64,000 bases of DNA, from positions 678,267 through 742,266 of the forward strand of contig NW_014575556.1 of the NCBI RefSeq assembly GCF_000708205.1, in the 5' to 3' direction. The translations under genes were made by a program, and so were the position numbers. The stretch is from Mixia osmundae IAM 14324 (Eukaryota; Basidiomycota; Mixiomycetes; Mixiales; Mixiaceae). Below are positions 23,275-33,563 of this stretch, in pieces; the first letter of the stretch is position 1; each line of letters starts with the position of its first letter. The notes beneath the pieces were generated by a model that was not told the DNA's origin, searched no databases, and saw only the letters and a program-made list of their open reading frames with translations.

Positions 23275-23972
23275 TGGCCATGGATACCATGTTCCCTTTC
23301 GAAGCGGATGCCGCAGTATCTACACGTTGTTGTATCAGCAAAGCATTTCCGCATATCAACCCAGCGCGCGCGTACGGGCATGCTTTCGAGCCAGGTTTGT
23401 CGAGATTGATGTACACCTGAGGGTGCCCGAGCGCGCCTCGTCCTATGTGATCCTCATCAGCATGGAACACTGTCTGGCAGTACGAGGCGCACCGCCATCG
23501 CAAGATGCTATCCTCGTGTTGACCAATCGAATGGGCTCCTTAGCGATCAGTTCGATTGCTGCTACGGGCTGAGGCTGGAAGTCCATCGATGTCTGCTCGA
23601 ATCTCGGTCCTCTCATCGCATTCGCTCTGCGCCACAGCCTACTTCGGCGCAGCTCGCTGAGGACACGGTGAGAGCTTACTTTGGATTTTGGGTTTTAGAC
23701 CATACACCGATGCGATTGGGCGCCTGACCCATAGGCAGATTGTGCGGTGGTTGTGGCATCCTGACGAGATCTATCATGAGAGTGCGCAAGACGAGCAGAG
23801 GGACCGAGACTGACGCTACTTGACCTGGCAAGGGTCCACCGGATACTGCCTTTGACTCATTGGTCTCGACGGGCGCAGACTCGTGCGCATTGATCGGAAC
23901 GAGCCGTGCTGCATGTCTCACTTGTCCATGTGTCCTTCGCAGCAACACGATGGGCCTTGTCGTGCGTAGCAT
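23268..23972 (-). CDS. NDUFS6: Complex I 13-kDa zinc subunit (NDUFS6 family)
   Basis: Predicted 181 residues; exons 23972-23680, 23626-23493, 23442-23376 and 23319-23268. The N-terminus (MLRTTRPIVLLRRTHG) looks like a mitochondrial presequence. Splicing reconstructs the family landmarks: APNRIGVWS, MRGPRFEQ, ELIAKEPIRLVNTRIASCDG, then GALGHPQVYINLDKPG, and the zinc site CPYCGIRF with Cys/His ligands ending HGHH. The subunit binds zinc in the peripheral arm of complex I and is needed for late assembly. An optional 54-nt in-frame intron may lie near 23766-23819. The last codons overlap the SCM3 terminal exon on the other strand. Confidence 0.92.
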
Positions 23973-24162
23973 CCTGCTGTACTGACGGCCCTGCTCGCCG
24001 TCGCGCCTGCAGGCCCAGACGGCGAAACGGTGGAGACGATCTGCGGGGACAGAGACCCTTGCGCCCTTGCTTGCAAAGTGCGATGAGCTCATAGCGCACA
24101 AGCTCCGCGGGAATTCCACTATCTCTACAGACACTCGCTCAGCTTCTGTTGATCGCCTCGAC

Positions 24163-25254
24163 ATGTCTGAGCACAGCGTCAGTGGACTTCCGAAGACCTA
24201 CAAGGCCGCCCAGGTCAAGTCCAAAGGAGCCAAATTCGAGCTTATCGATGTCGAGCTCAACTTGCCCGAACGTGGTCAGGTGCTCGTCAAAGTGCTCGCG
24301 TGTGGCGTCTGTCACTCGGACATGACGACCAAGTTTGAGGCCATTCCTGGCATTCTCCCTCGAGTGCCCGGTCACGAGATCATCGGCGACATCGTTGCGA
24401 TTCACGAGAGCGAGGATCATTGGAAGCTCAATGACCGAGTAGGATCTGGCTGGTTCGGAGGCAGCGATGGTTCTTGCAAGCAATGTCGTCAGGGGAGCCC
24501 CATCAATTGCCCCAAGCTGGCCATCAACGGCGTCACTCGCGATGGAGGATATGCTCAGTATGTCACCCTCCGACGTGAAGCCGTCGTCAGTGTGCCAAAG
24601 GAGATGGACCCTGCCGAGGCTGCTCCTTTAACTTGTGCTGGCATCACTACCTACAACAGCATGCGCAAGTAAGTCTGCTTGCTTTGGTAGCAAGGCCGTG
24701 CTTGACAGTGGGGCAGCATGGGCGCACGACCTGGAGATCTTGTCGCCATTCAGGGCATCGGCGGCCTCGGCTCGCTCGCAATTGGCTTTGCTCGTGCGAT
24801 GGGCTTCAGTACTGTAGCACTCTCATCGAGCTCGGCCAAGAAAGATCTAGCTACCAAGCTTGGCGCTCATCACTATCTCGACTCGAGCGCAGAATCTCAA
24901 GCAGATGCGCTGCAGAAGCTCGGCGGCGCAAAGCTCATCGTCTGCACCGCGCCTTCCCAGGAAGTCATCAACACGCTCCTGCCTGCTCTCCAGCCTGGCG
25001 GTACTTTGCTCCTGCTCGCTATCTTGCCCAGCGTCACCTTGCCCGCTCAGCAGATGGTGGCAAAACGGTTGACAGTACGCGGCTGGCCGTCTGGCTCGCC
25101 GCCAGACTGCGAAGATTGCATCAACTTTGCACAAGTCGAAGGCGTCAAGCCTATGATCGAAAGATACAGTCTCGATGACGTCGAGGCAGCCTTTGAGCGC
25201 ATGTCATCCAACAAAGCTCGCTTCCGCGCCGTTCTCATTCCCGATCACAAGTGA
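24163..25254 (+). CDS. Zinc-dependent alcohol dehydrogenase (MDR family)
   Basis: Predicted 347 residues; exons 24163-24668 and 24717-25254. Catalytic zinc ligands are in CGVCHSD and GHEIIG, structural zinc cysteines in CKQCRQGSPINC, and the NAD(P)-binding Rossmann motif in GIGGLGSLAIGFARAMG. Length and layout fit medium-chain dehydrogenases near the fungal Adh/cinnamyl-alcohol-dehydrogenase-like group; substrate and cofactor preference cannot be fixed. The chosen start (MSEHSVSGLP) begins just before the domain. An upstream in-frame start at 24067 (TTG) is less likely. It shares 190 bp with NDUFS6. Confidence 0.93.
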
Positions 25255-25422
25255 AGCCATGCACATGTAATCTCTGCCTCAATGCACACTCAAAGCGTCC
25301 GATATAGCGCGACTGTGAGTACAAACATGCATACACAAGCATGAGTGCCAAGACAGATCCAGCTGTGCAAAGGGGATGCGAGGGTCGTGAGATATAGCTT
25401 TCGTCAGGTCGGTCTTGGGTGC

Positions 25423-26598
25423 TCAGGATTGATCACCGCAGACAGCGAGATTCTGGAATGTGCCTGCTTTGCCAGAATAGGCGCTCTTGCCTTGCATCCA
25501 CCAGTTGAGCAGTTGCTGCGCGGGCAAGTCAGTCAGAGGGCCGTATGGGAACACGGCGCGAAGTAACCAACCTGCAAGTAGTCGAGATTGTTCTGGCAGA
25601 CGCAGCAACCTGTGCTCGCTGCTGCTGTGGCTGACGTGTAAGTCATGCCTGGCGTCCAGCCATTGTATTGTCCTGTCCGCTAATGAGCTCAATCTTGAGT
25701 GCATCAATGCGGTGCTCACCAATCGTGACGAGAACGCTGCCGCCGTTTGATGCGAGCGTAGTGGCAAAGTAAGCTGCTGCAGTCTTGACGTTGAAATCAG
25801 GATCGTTGCAATTGCCTATCGCGTTGCACAGTCAGCACGAACTTGAAGGCAATCCAGCCGCGACTGACCATTGGGCGCGCCTCCGCATTTGTCCGACGTG
25901 ATCTGCATGAGACCGAACGCGCCTCCACTATCGCCAACGACAGAGGGATTGCAGCTCGACTCCTGCATGGCGAAAGAAGCGAGCAAGATAGGCGGAATAT
26001 TGTTGAGTGCGCCGTACTTTTCAAAGATGGAAAAGTAGTCCTTGCAATCGCTGAACGTGCTGCCTGCAGACTCGAGGGAGGTGTAGACGAGCTCGTCCAT
26101 CGTCACTTTGGCGGGTGCCCAGCCTGAGGACGGGTTCGATTTTGAGATGCCATTGGTGAGGAAAGCTTCGGATCCGTTCGGGCCGGCATCGACGGTGGAC
26201 TGAGCCGTCGCGCCTGTCAGCTTGGAGACATGTCCTGATGAGGCAGTCCCGCTCGTCGTCGAGGTCGTCGTGTTACTCGTGCCCGCAGACGAAGAGGTCG
26301 AGTTTGACTTTGACTTTGACTTGGACTTGCTGACTGCTTTGGAGTTGGCCGTCGTGAGACTGTCGACCACGCTGCCTTTTGCAGCCGCCTTCTTGCTCTT
26401 GGTCTTCTTCTTCATGACCTTTTGCTTGTGGTGCTTTGCATGCCTGTGATGGCTATGTTTGTGCTTGTGATGGTGTGACTTGTGCGTCGAGACTTCCATC
26501 TCGCATTCCTGCGCGTTGACAGAGACCGGCGCGACGATGGCAAGTGCGACGGCGACAAGAATGGCAAGACGCTTGAAGGTGGTAGTGTGTGCGAACAT
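25423..26598 (-). CDS. Secreted lytic-transglycosylase-like protein (GH23/SLT fold)
   Basis: Predicted 339 residues; exons 26598-25869, 25815-25720, 25672-25572 and 25515-25423. Residues 1-30 form a signal peptide. A His/Lys-rich stretch follows (HKSHHHKHKHSHHRH), then Lys-rich and Ser/Thr-rich linkers that should be O-glycosylated. The catalytic domain has PILLASFAMQESSCNPSVVG with the expected general-acid Glu, then GGAFGLMQIT, the helix TAAAYFATTLAS, and QYNGW. This pattern resembles goose-type lysozyme/SLT enzymes that cleave peptidoglycan, a substrate fungi lack, so a role against bacteria is plausible (inference). The His-rich segment could bind metal. Confidence 0.88.
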
Positions 26599-27021
26599 CG
26601 TTGCTCGTGATGACTTTGTCCGACAAAGGCGTGAAAAGGTGTGAGCGCGTTAGCTGAATGTGATGATTATGAAAGAGGGTGCGAGTCTGAGTCCAGCTCA
26701 AGTGTGGTGGTATACGATTGCGCTTGTTCGAATCAGTCTGCCCTAGTTCTCTGCGTGGACTCGACCTGCGAGCAAATGTCTTTCGGCGAACAGAAGGTCA
26801 TCAAATATCGAAGGCCATCAAAAACGCGTCGCGTGTCGCGTCCAAGGTCATGTCACTGGCGACCCGTCGTTGATTTTAATATTTGCAATGAGCTATAATT
26901 CTATGAGTTTGTGCGAGATGGATCAGGATTACTCTGATTTTTGACGCTTTCCTGGCCTTTGCGACCCCATGATGCTGCAGATGGAACACGTTAGAGCAGT
27001 GCGAGCATGACAACAGCAGCC
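26599..27021. other. Intergenic region, lytic transglycosylase promoter side
   Basis: A 423-bp gap between the start of the minus-strand lytic transglycosylase gene and the end of the minus-strand Gfa-like gene. It should hold the promoter of the former. An AT-rich patch (about 26870-26905) is the only notable feature; I see no gene. Confidence 0.5.
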
Positions 27022-27910
27022 TCACTGTTTCTCGGTGACTTCGCAAGCGTCTTCACCCAATAGCTCGGACTTGTTTTTCATGCCCGACCATTTGGGCAGG
27101 CCATCGGCCAGATCCATCGTCCTCTGGCTGTAGAAGATATGGCAAGATGGGTGAAACGATGCCGGCAGCTTGCCGTCTTTAAACTTGAAAGTGCCAGGAT
27201 AAGCAATCATCGTCGACCGGCCCTCATCGAACATGGGCGAGCGACAGTTCTGCTCCCGAATTAATGGCGGTTGTATACATGCAGTGATGAACGCACTGTG
27301 CAAGCGACTTTGCAGGGGACATAATGGATTGATTTCTTCTTTTCAGTCGAGAAAAAGTCGAGGCTCTCGCCTTCGTTCTTGCTCAATCGAACAGCAGCTT
27401 TGGGGAAGATGACGGCGTGCTGGAACGGTGCGCCGTGCAGGCCTGTAGATTTATTAGATCAGATCTTTGAATGCACAAAGAGCGTACGCTGGCAGTCATG
27501 ACAATGGCAGCTGCGGCAGCTTTGTTAGCTCAGTATCGCTTGAGACGGTCTCAGCGTACCATTTCGACGACAGCGGATCCTGTGAAAACTCGAAGCCGAC
27601 GTTGCCGCACCAGCAAGAGCTGCGACCAAGATGAGCCAAAATCGGCGGAAAATCTATCATTCCCGCACGAAGTGTATTTCACCTTGAACTTATCGCCCGT
27701 AGACTCCCACTTGTACGGAGGCTTGGACATAAAGTCTGTCTCAGAGTCCCCTCCATCCTTGCTTGGAATGTCCGGACTTCCTTCCCATCCGGTTCCGATG
27801 TCCGTGAGCGCATTCTCGCCGTCTGGGAGATCTTTGTCCTTGCTTTTGTCTAGTGCATCCTGGACCTTGGTCGCATGCTCTTTAGTCCTTGGCACCTTCT
27901 GACCAGCCAT
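27022..27910 (-). CDS. Gfa/CENP-V-fold (glutathione-dependent formaldehyde-activating-like) protein
   Basis: Predicted 232 residues; exons 27910-27669, 27619-27560, 27510-27488, 27442-27297 and 27249-27022. Exon 3 is only 23 nt. Splicing restores the full zinc-cysteine set: SCWCGNVGFEF, then CCHCHDCQRLHGAPFQ, KVACTNCRSPMFDEGRST, and the C-terminal YPGTFKFKDG and FHPSCHIFYSQR blocks. This is the fold of bacterial Gfa and animal CENP-V; fungal members are common and mostly uncharacterised. The acidic/Lys-rich first 60 residues precede the domain. It shares a 174-bp divergent promoter with the next gene. Confidence 0.9.
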
Positions 27911-28084
27911 GATGATCCACTGCAGTACTTACAGAGTGATGACGGTTGGCCGATGGGCGAAAACTTGACATCAAAGACAATTCGATCACGAGAAAGCAGT
28001 CGCGACCCGCGAAAGACAGTCACGAGCGAGGCACTGCATCCTCGGCAACGAGACGACTGAGCCCATCATCCGCCAGCAAGGTCC

Positions 28085-29199
28085 ATGCCGCTCGATGCGA
28101 ATCGTCAGTGATATGCTAGTGACATTGCACATGCAGGCTGAACCATCAAGCAGTCTACACGCTCGATCTGAAGCCTATCACGCAAGGCGTCGCATTGCAG
28201 CATCACGGCGACGTTGTCTACCTCTTGCGCGCACCGCATGACAGCGAGGAGTCTCTCACGTTGTACGATGGCGCGACAGAAGCACAGCTTGCAAGTCTGG
28301 TCTATGTGACCGTGCGCGCTCGACGTATCACGCTCGTCAATCCGACTCAGCATGTGCAGATGGAAGTGCCCACAGGCGCTCTGTCTGCCCTCAAGGGCTT
28401 TCGCTGGACATTTCGATTCGAGAATCTCAAATTTTATTGGGATCGCGAGGTCGTGCTGGGCAGTCAGCAGAGGTCCTACTCGCTCTGGCTAAGAAGAGCG
28501 CCCGAACCGGATTGGCAATTGATGATCTGCAAGCCTGCGAGAGCGAGCCTGGAAGCAGACGAAGGTCTCGCTGCTACGCTTACTATTCTCGACTACAACC
28601 TCAACAGGGCAGGGCCTGCAGAGATGGAAGACCGTAAAGGTTTCGAGCTCGTCGCGCTCATCACGCTTGCCTCCTTTTTGGCGCCTACGATTCCATCCAT
28701 CGCGCCCCCTACAGTACCGGTCGAGACAGCTAGGAAGACACCCGCGCCTGTGGTCAAACCCGCAGCTGCCGCAGCAAAGCCAGGCTTAACGACGCCAAGC
28801 GTGCCTCGACCCAAACCGCGCTCGCCCGTGCCAACGGCAACGAATGAGATTACCGTCAGCGAGCACAGCGAGACGGTGCTGTTGCTCAAGCAAGCTGACA
28901 GCATCTTACGAGATCCTACGATCGTCTTCATCAAGCTGCTCGCCCAAGGCGGCGCAGTACCGATAGCCGTCAAGCTTGCCTCAGAAATCAAGCGACAGAT
29001 CCTCAAGCAACGAGGAGGAGATCTGTGGATGTATCTCGTCGATACGAGGTCCTCAAAGACCTTGCCTACTGCAGCAAATACGGACACCGGCCTTTCGCGA
29101 ACGCTCAGCAAGCTCAAGTCATATAAGCAGCCAGAGACCATCACCATCTACCTCTCGCGAATGCCGCTGGCTGAACTGGACCCCAAGAAAGCCAAATGA
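28085..29199 (+). CDS. Conserved fungal protein, possibly Tubby/LURP-like fold, unknown function
   Basis: Predicted 355 residues; a 19-nt first exon (28085-28103, MPLDAN) and a long second (28151-29199), 47-nt intron. The N-terminal ~190 residues look like a beta-rich domain (DVVYLLRAPHDSEESLTLY, GFRWTFRFENLKFYWDRE, TILDYNLNRAGP, DRKGFELVALITLASF). The LDYNLNR and DRKGFE blocks recur in uncharacterised basidiomycete proteins and somewhat resemble Tubby-C-like phospholipid-binding folds, but I cannot confirm that. A Pro/Ala linker separates a helical C-terminal part (HSETVLLLKQADSILRDP). It ends 4 bp from the PDCD2 stop on the other strand. Confidence 0.72.
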
Positions 29200-29203
29200 T
29201 GCA

Positions 29204-30621
29204 TCAAATCTCGAATTCTACCGTCACATGTTCTCGCGAGAAGGTCGTTCCGCCTGGCAAAGCTATTGCTGCGCAATCGCCCGAGCAAGTAAAAATCCAA
29301 GCGGTTGACCAGCCTAAGATCAACTTTGTCCTGAGCCACGTGCACAGGGCAGGCATGAGCTGGGCTTCGAACACTCTCTGCGCGCCACATTGCTCGCATA
29401 GAGGCGCACGGGCGGCCTCGAAAGCGATTGCGCCTGGCAGGAAAGCAGCAGGCGCGTATGCTGTTCGCGTGACTGTCGTCATGCCTTGCGATCCGGTAGA
29501 CGCTTTGACGAGGTATCGTTCGTAGGCCGGACTGGTAGACGAGTAAGGCAACGGCTTTCCGGCATATTCGTACCTGATGAACTGACTAGGCTGTCGGGAG
29601 AGGACATCTTGGAAGTGCAGGAATACAGAGTCAACGCCTTGTATCCTTTGCACTTCATATGACTCCGATGCGCTCTTGCTGGAAGGATCGGGATGATCAT
29701 CTAGATATGCTTTGGGTTCCTTCTTCTTGCTCTGCGCTGCCTTGACGGGCGGCTCAAGCATCGCGAAGCAATAGCTCATTGGCCAAACGGCGATGCCCCA
29801 ACGCGTTGGCTTGTTCAACTGAGTCGACTGAGTCGACTGCGTCATGGCTACCGCACTCTCAGATGGTCCCGGTGCTGCGTCTTTGGACGCGGGGGTGGCA
29901 GAAAACGGGTTGTCGCCAAAGAGGGCATTGCCAAAGGTCGAGCTCGAGTCTGCCGAGAACGGATTGACAGACGTAAGCGCGGATGCGAATGGATTCAGAG
30001 CTGGCTCGTCCAGCTGCTATTGTACTGCCTCAGCTGATGCGCCGTTGAGGACGCACAAGGCTCACCGGCTTCTGGGCTTCTTGGCCAATCTGTCGCGTTA
30101 TACGCCAGACGAACAGACCTCTGCTTGATGATCAGTCGACGTAGGCTATACAGGCAAGCACAACACACCCGTCGTCTTGCCCTACGCATTGCGGGCTGGC
30201 ACATTGAGCGATGAGCAGTGTGCGATATGTGAGCTCATTCAGGGGTGCAGCAATGGCGCCAACGAAGTTGAGGTCCTTGGTGCAGCGGGGGCATTGGCCT
30301 GCATGCGTTCGAAGGAAAGGCTCATAGTGATACGATGTCTGCGGGCCCCGACAGCATTTGCATGTGTACAACGAGCCATCGACAAAAAGGGGGGCTCACG
30401 AATTGACCACCGAAATAAGTCAGGGTAGGATCTCGAAAGAGTGCCTCTCTGTCAGACTGTGAAGCGGGCTCGCCATCTTCGAACAGGAGCCAAGTGCCCG
30501 TTGTGGCTTGCCGGTCAATGTAAGTCGTCTGCGAGCTGTCATCGTCATCGTCGTCCGGTTCGCTGAAATTGCCAGAGTCGGCAAATTCGACGGCCCTCAG
30601 CTTTGCTGCCACTGCACGCAC
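29204..30621 (-). CDS. TSR4: PDCD2/Tsr4-type 40S ribosome-assembly chaperone (5' end unresolved)
   Basis: Readable exons: from about 30612 to 30400, then 30338-30186, 30120-30066 and 30000-29204. N-terminal PDCD2 features are DGEP...TYFGGQF, a zinc pair in GQCPRCTKDL, IAAPLNE and the Cys cluster CASPQC. A linker with repeated NPF motifs follows. The C-terminal PDCD2_C domain has YERYL, CEQCGAQRVFEAQLMPAL and a final zinc-binding IFTCSGDC. Tsr4 escorts uS5/Rps2 during small-subunit assembly. The first coding exon lacks an in-frame ATG: its frame enters at about 30606-30621 behind an acceptor-like GTGCAG, so a short upstream exon in 30622-30900 must supply the start. Confidence 0.82.
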
Positions 30622-30965
30622 TCTCTATGAGCCAAGAACTCTGGGAGAGTGATCGGGATGAGGATGAGGGGGCTTCAGTGGTAAGGTAGCGAAGGAGCAT
30701 CGGTCATGCGAGCTGCGGCCGTCTCTTGCGAGAAAATTTGCCTCGACCAGCGAACCCTCTGACTCGTCATCTATAATATCGTTGTGTCATCTTTGACAGT
30801 GCGGGACCTGATGGCTCTCGCTGCTGACGAGGACAGGAAGGAGCCGCACTTACTTTTTCTCAAGTTCTGCAACAAAGCCAAAGCGCGCGCGACGCGATAG
30901 ATCGATCCTGTGCGGTCACGGCGTTGCATGATGCATGATCTACAATGTACAGCTTCGTCACGTCG
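30622..30965. other. Upstream region of PDCD2/TSR4
   Basis: A 344-bp gap between the Kei1 stop and the first readable PDCD2 exon, both on the minus strand. It should contain the PDCD2 promoter and its first exon. Candidate ATGs lie near 30704, 30696 and 30761, but none joins the next exon with consensus splice sites and a typical intron length. Confidence 0.4.
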
Positions 30966-31941
30966 TCATCGCTGAACAACAGGACTCCTCGGTCGGGTCG
31001 TAGAAGACTCACGTGAGAGCGATTTGCTCTCTGTATTCCATCCTACTTCGTCCTCCTGATCTGCTTGCGCTTCGAACATTCTGCGGTTATCGACCGTCGA
31101 GCCATTGGGCCGCTTGTGGGCTGTTCCGTTCGACGAAGCAGTGACTGGCGGTGGCGGATCTGACAGTGGAAGCGAAGAGTATGTACCTCGCCTGACATGG
31201 ATCGCAAAGGAGTAGAGACACAGTATAAAGTAGATCTGCGGTGTACAGCTTTCAGCGCTCCGTCTTCGGCGCGAGACGAGCGATCGCTTACCCTGACGAA
31301 CCAGCCGATCAAGATGACAAAGCCAGAGAACGCGCGTTCTTCTCGCCAGACTGCCTGAGCTGCCATGGCTCTCGCCTCAGGATCCGATCCGCCCACTTGG
31401 CCGACGTTGGTGCCCTCTCCCATGAGCTCTCGTTGGGCGTCTGAGTTGGCTATCCTCCTGCCGTCGTGGGGATCGTAGACGTACCAGACGATGGCGAAGA
31501 AGGCCGTCCAGACGGTCGAGATGAAATGATCCAACGCGTACAAGTGAGCATACGTCAGAGTTCTCTCGACGCTCTCCTGTTCATGTGAGCCCGCGTTGAG
31601 CCTCTCCGGGCAGAGCGCAAGCAAGATTCGGACTCGCCTCTGCTACACCCTTGAGACCCCAGATGCAGAGACCGGCAGTCGCGAGCGAGTAGAGATACAT
31701 GCTGACTTGGGCAAACGTTCCCCCGTGGAAGACGGCAATGATGCCATACACGCCCGCGACCTTGTTGAGCAGTGCAAAGAGTGTGATGATGGTCGCGCCT
31801 GCACACGTAGGTGAGCCTTGCTCGAGTGCTTGGCTGTCCGACTGTGCGCGTACCTATCTTGATGTCGAAGAGACCGATGAAGGAAGTGAGCAGCGGTAGT
31901 CGGCTCGGCAGCTTCTGGAAGACGAGCTCGGCCGGAGCCAT
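30966..31941 (-). CDS. KEI1: Inositol phosphorylceramide synthase regulatory subunit Kei1
   Basis: Predicted 267 residues; exons 31941-31854, 31798-31638, 31576-31292 and 31235-30966. The Kei1 signature spans intron 1: SRLPLLTSFIGLFDIKIG then ATIITLFALLNKVAGVYG and AVFHGGTFAQVSMYLYSL. Further TM helices (LYALDHFISTVWTAFFAIV, FSGFVILIGWFVRIYFILC) and the motif DPHDGRR follow, with a cytosolic tail. Kei1 holds Aur1 in the Golgi for IPC synthesis. Intron 2 is best read as GC-AG (GCGAGT donor, 31577-31637), which keeps GLKGVAE joined to ESVERTLTYAH. A 70-nt GT-AG alternative would delete three residues. Confidence 0.88.
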
Positions 31942-32078
31942 ACTCGTTGCGTGACTCAGTGAGCTCTCACTCTGCGGGGAGTGAGGTCGAGTCGAAAGAC
32001 GTCGAGCAGCGAGCAGCGCGACAGAAATTCAGTCGGGTCGGGTCGAGTCGACTCCCTTGCCGGCCAAGGACGGGGGAC

Positions 32079-33472
32079 ATGCACAACGGCAGCTCGATCA
32101 AGCTCTTGACGGGCAAGCCGGACTGCTTCGGTGGATGATCACGTCCTGACCAGTCAGCTGTCTTGCAGGTAACAGTCATCCTGCCCTGGCACAGGCAGTC
32201 GCAGAAAGGCTCGTCGGCGTCAGCTGCCCAGTGCCTGTCGCTGAGAGTGTGCGCGACAAGCAGACTAGGACTACGGCTGTGTCAGTGTACGGTCAAGAAG
32301 TTCTCAGACAATGAGACTTCGGTCAGTATCGGCGAATCCGTCAGAGAAGAGGATGTCTACATCCTCCAGACGGGCTTCAATCCTACACCGATAGCCTCAG
32401 ACAAACCTGCTTCCTCACGACCCTCCTCGCCCAACTATCTGCCCGCAGCAGATCCGAACGACTTGCTCATGGAGCTGCTCATCCTCATCTCGTCAGTCAA
32501 ACCCCCTTGATGAGACAAAGACGCGCTTCTTGTGGCTCATCACGGGTCAGATAGAGCTTGCAAGACGGCTTCCGCCCGACGCATCACCGCCGTCATTCCT
32601 TGCTTTCCCTACTCGCGGATGGACAGGAAGGACAGATCGAGAGCGCCCATCACGGCCAAATTGGTCGCCAACATGCTCCAAGTGGCAGGATGCGATCACG
32701 TCATCACCATGGATCTGCACGCTTCTCAGATCCAGGGCTTCTTCGAGATTCCCGTCGATAACTTGTGGACGGAACCCCTCATGCTGAGCTACATCAAGCT
32801 CAACGTACGCGATTGGCATAACAGCATCATCGTCAGTCCAGATGCTGGCGGTGCGAAAAGGTACTTTTCAGATACTGGTCAATGACATATCAGATGACTG
32901 AGGAAGATCAGAGCGACAACACTTGCAGATAGACTGGGCGTAGACTTTGCCTTGATCAACAGGACAAGAGCCCGGGGTCAGAATGTAGAAAGCTCGTCTG
33001 ACAAGATGGAGGTCCTCGTGGGCGACATAAAGGGGAAGAATGCCATCCTGATCGACGACATGCTCGACACGGGCGAGACGTTGCAACTTGCTACCCAGAC
33101 ACTCAAGAGCTCGGGGGCAAAGACGGTCTATGCTATCGTCACACATGGTCCGCAACGATGTCTCATCATGAGCCTCCTTTTGCTCACATGGACGATCCTG
33201 CCGACAGGTCTCTTGTCCGAGGACGCGCTAGACATGATCATCCAGCTGCCGATCGAGAAACTTGCAGTGACGGATACGATCTGCCAGCACGAGAAGACCA
33301 AGCGAGCGCTCGACAAGCTAGACACCATGTCTGTCGCTCCTCTCATCGCAGAATCAATCAGACGGGTCAGTCTCATTCAGAACAGTTGAGACGGATGCTG
33401 ACGAGCTCATAGACCCACAATGGAGAAAGCTTGAGCTTACTCTGGAGCGAAGGCGGGGCAGCAGCATTCTAG
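32079..33472 (+). CDS. PRS: Ribose-phosphate pyrophosphokinase (PRPP synthetase)
   Basis: Predicted 353 residues from seven exons: 32079-32112, 32169-32208, 32264-32491, 32555-32860, 32912-33147, 33208-33365 and 33413-33472. Motifs in order are [49 protein letters not shown], the flexible-loop RxxPI-like [28 protein letters not shown], and the PRPP-binding loop [15 protein letters not shown]. The C-terminus is RRTHNGES. It makes PRPP from ribose-5-phosphate and ATP for nucleotide, His and Trp synthesis. About 25 disordered residues are inserted after ILQTGF. The first two introns have GC donors (GCAAGC, GCTCGT); only those junctions restore frame and conserved sequence. Confidence 0.93.
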
Positions 33473-33563
33473 ACCTTTTTCTTTGCTTCTCATGCATTTG
33501 TACGACCTCGGAACCAGCCGAAATTGTATCAATCCTTGCGGGACCTCTTTTGCTCGATGGGGA

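Noticed and set aside
26450-26530. His/Lys codon run as a possible simple-sequence repeat or recent expansion
   Set aside because: Codons are mixed and sit in frame inside a secreted protein, so it reads as a real low-complexity protein segment.
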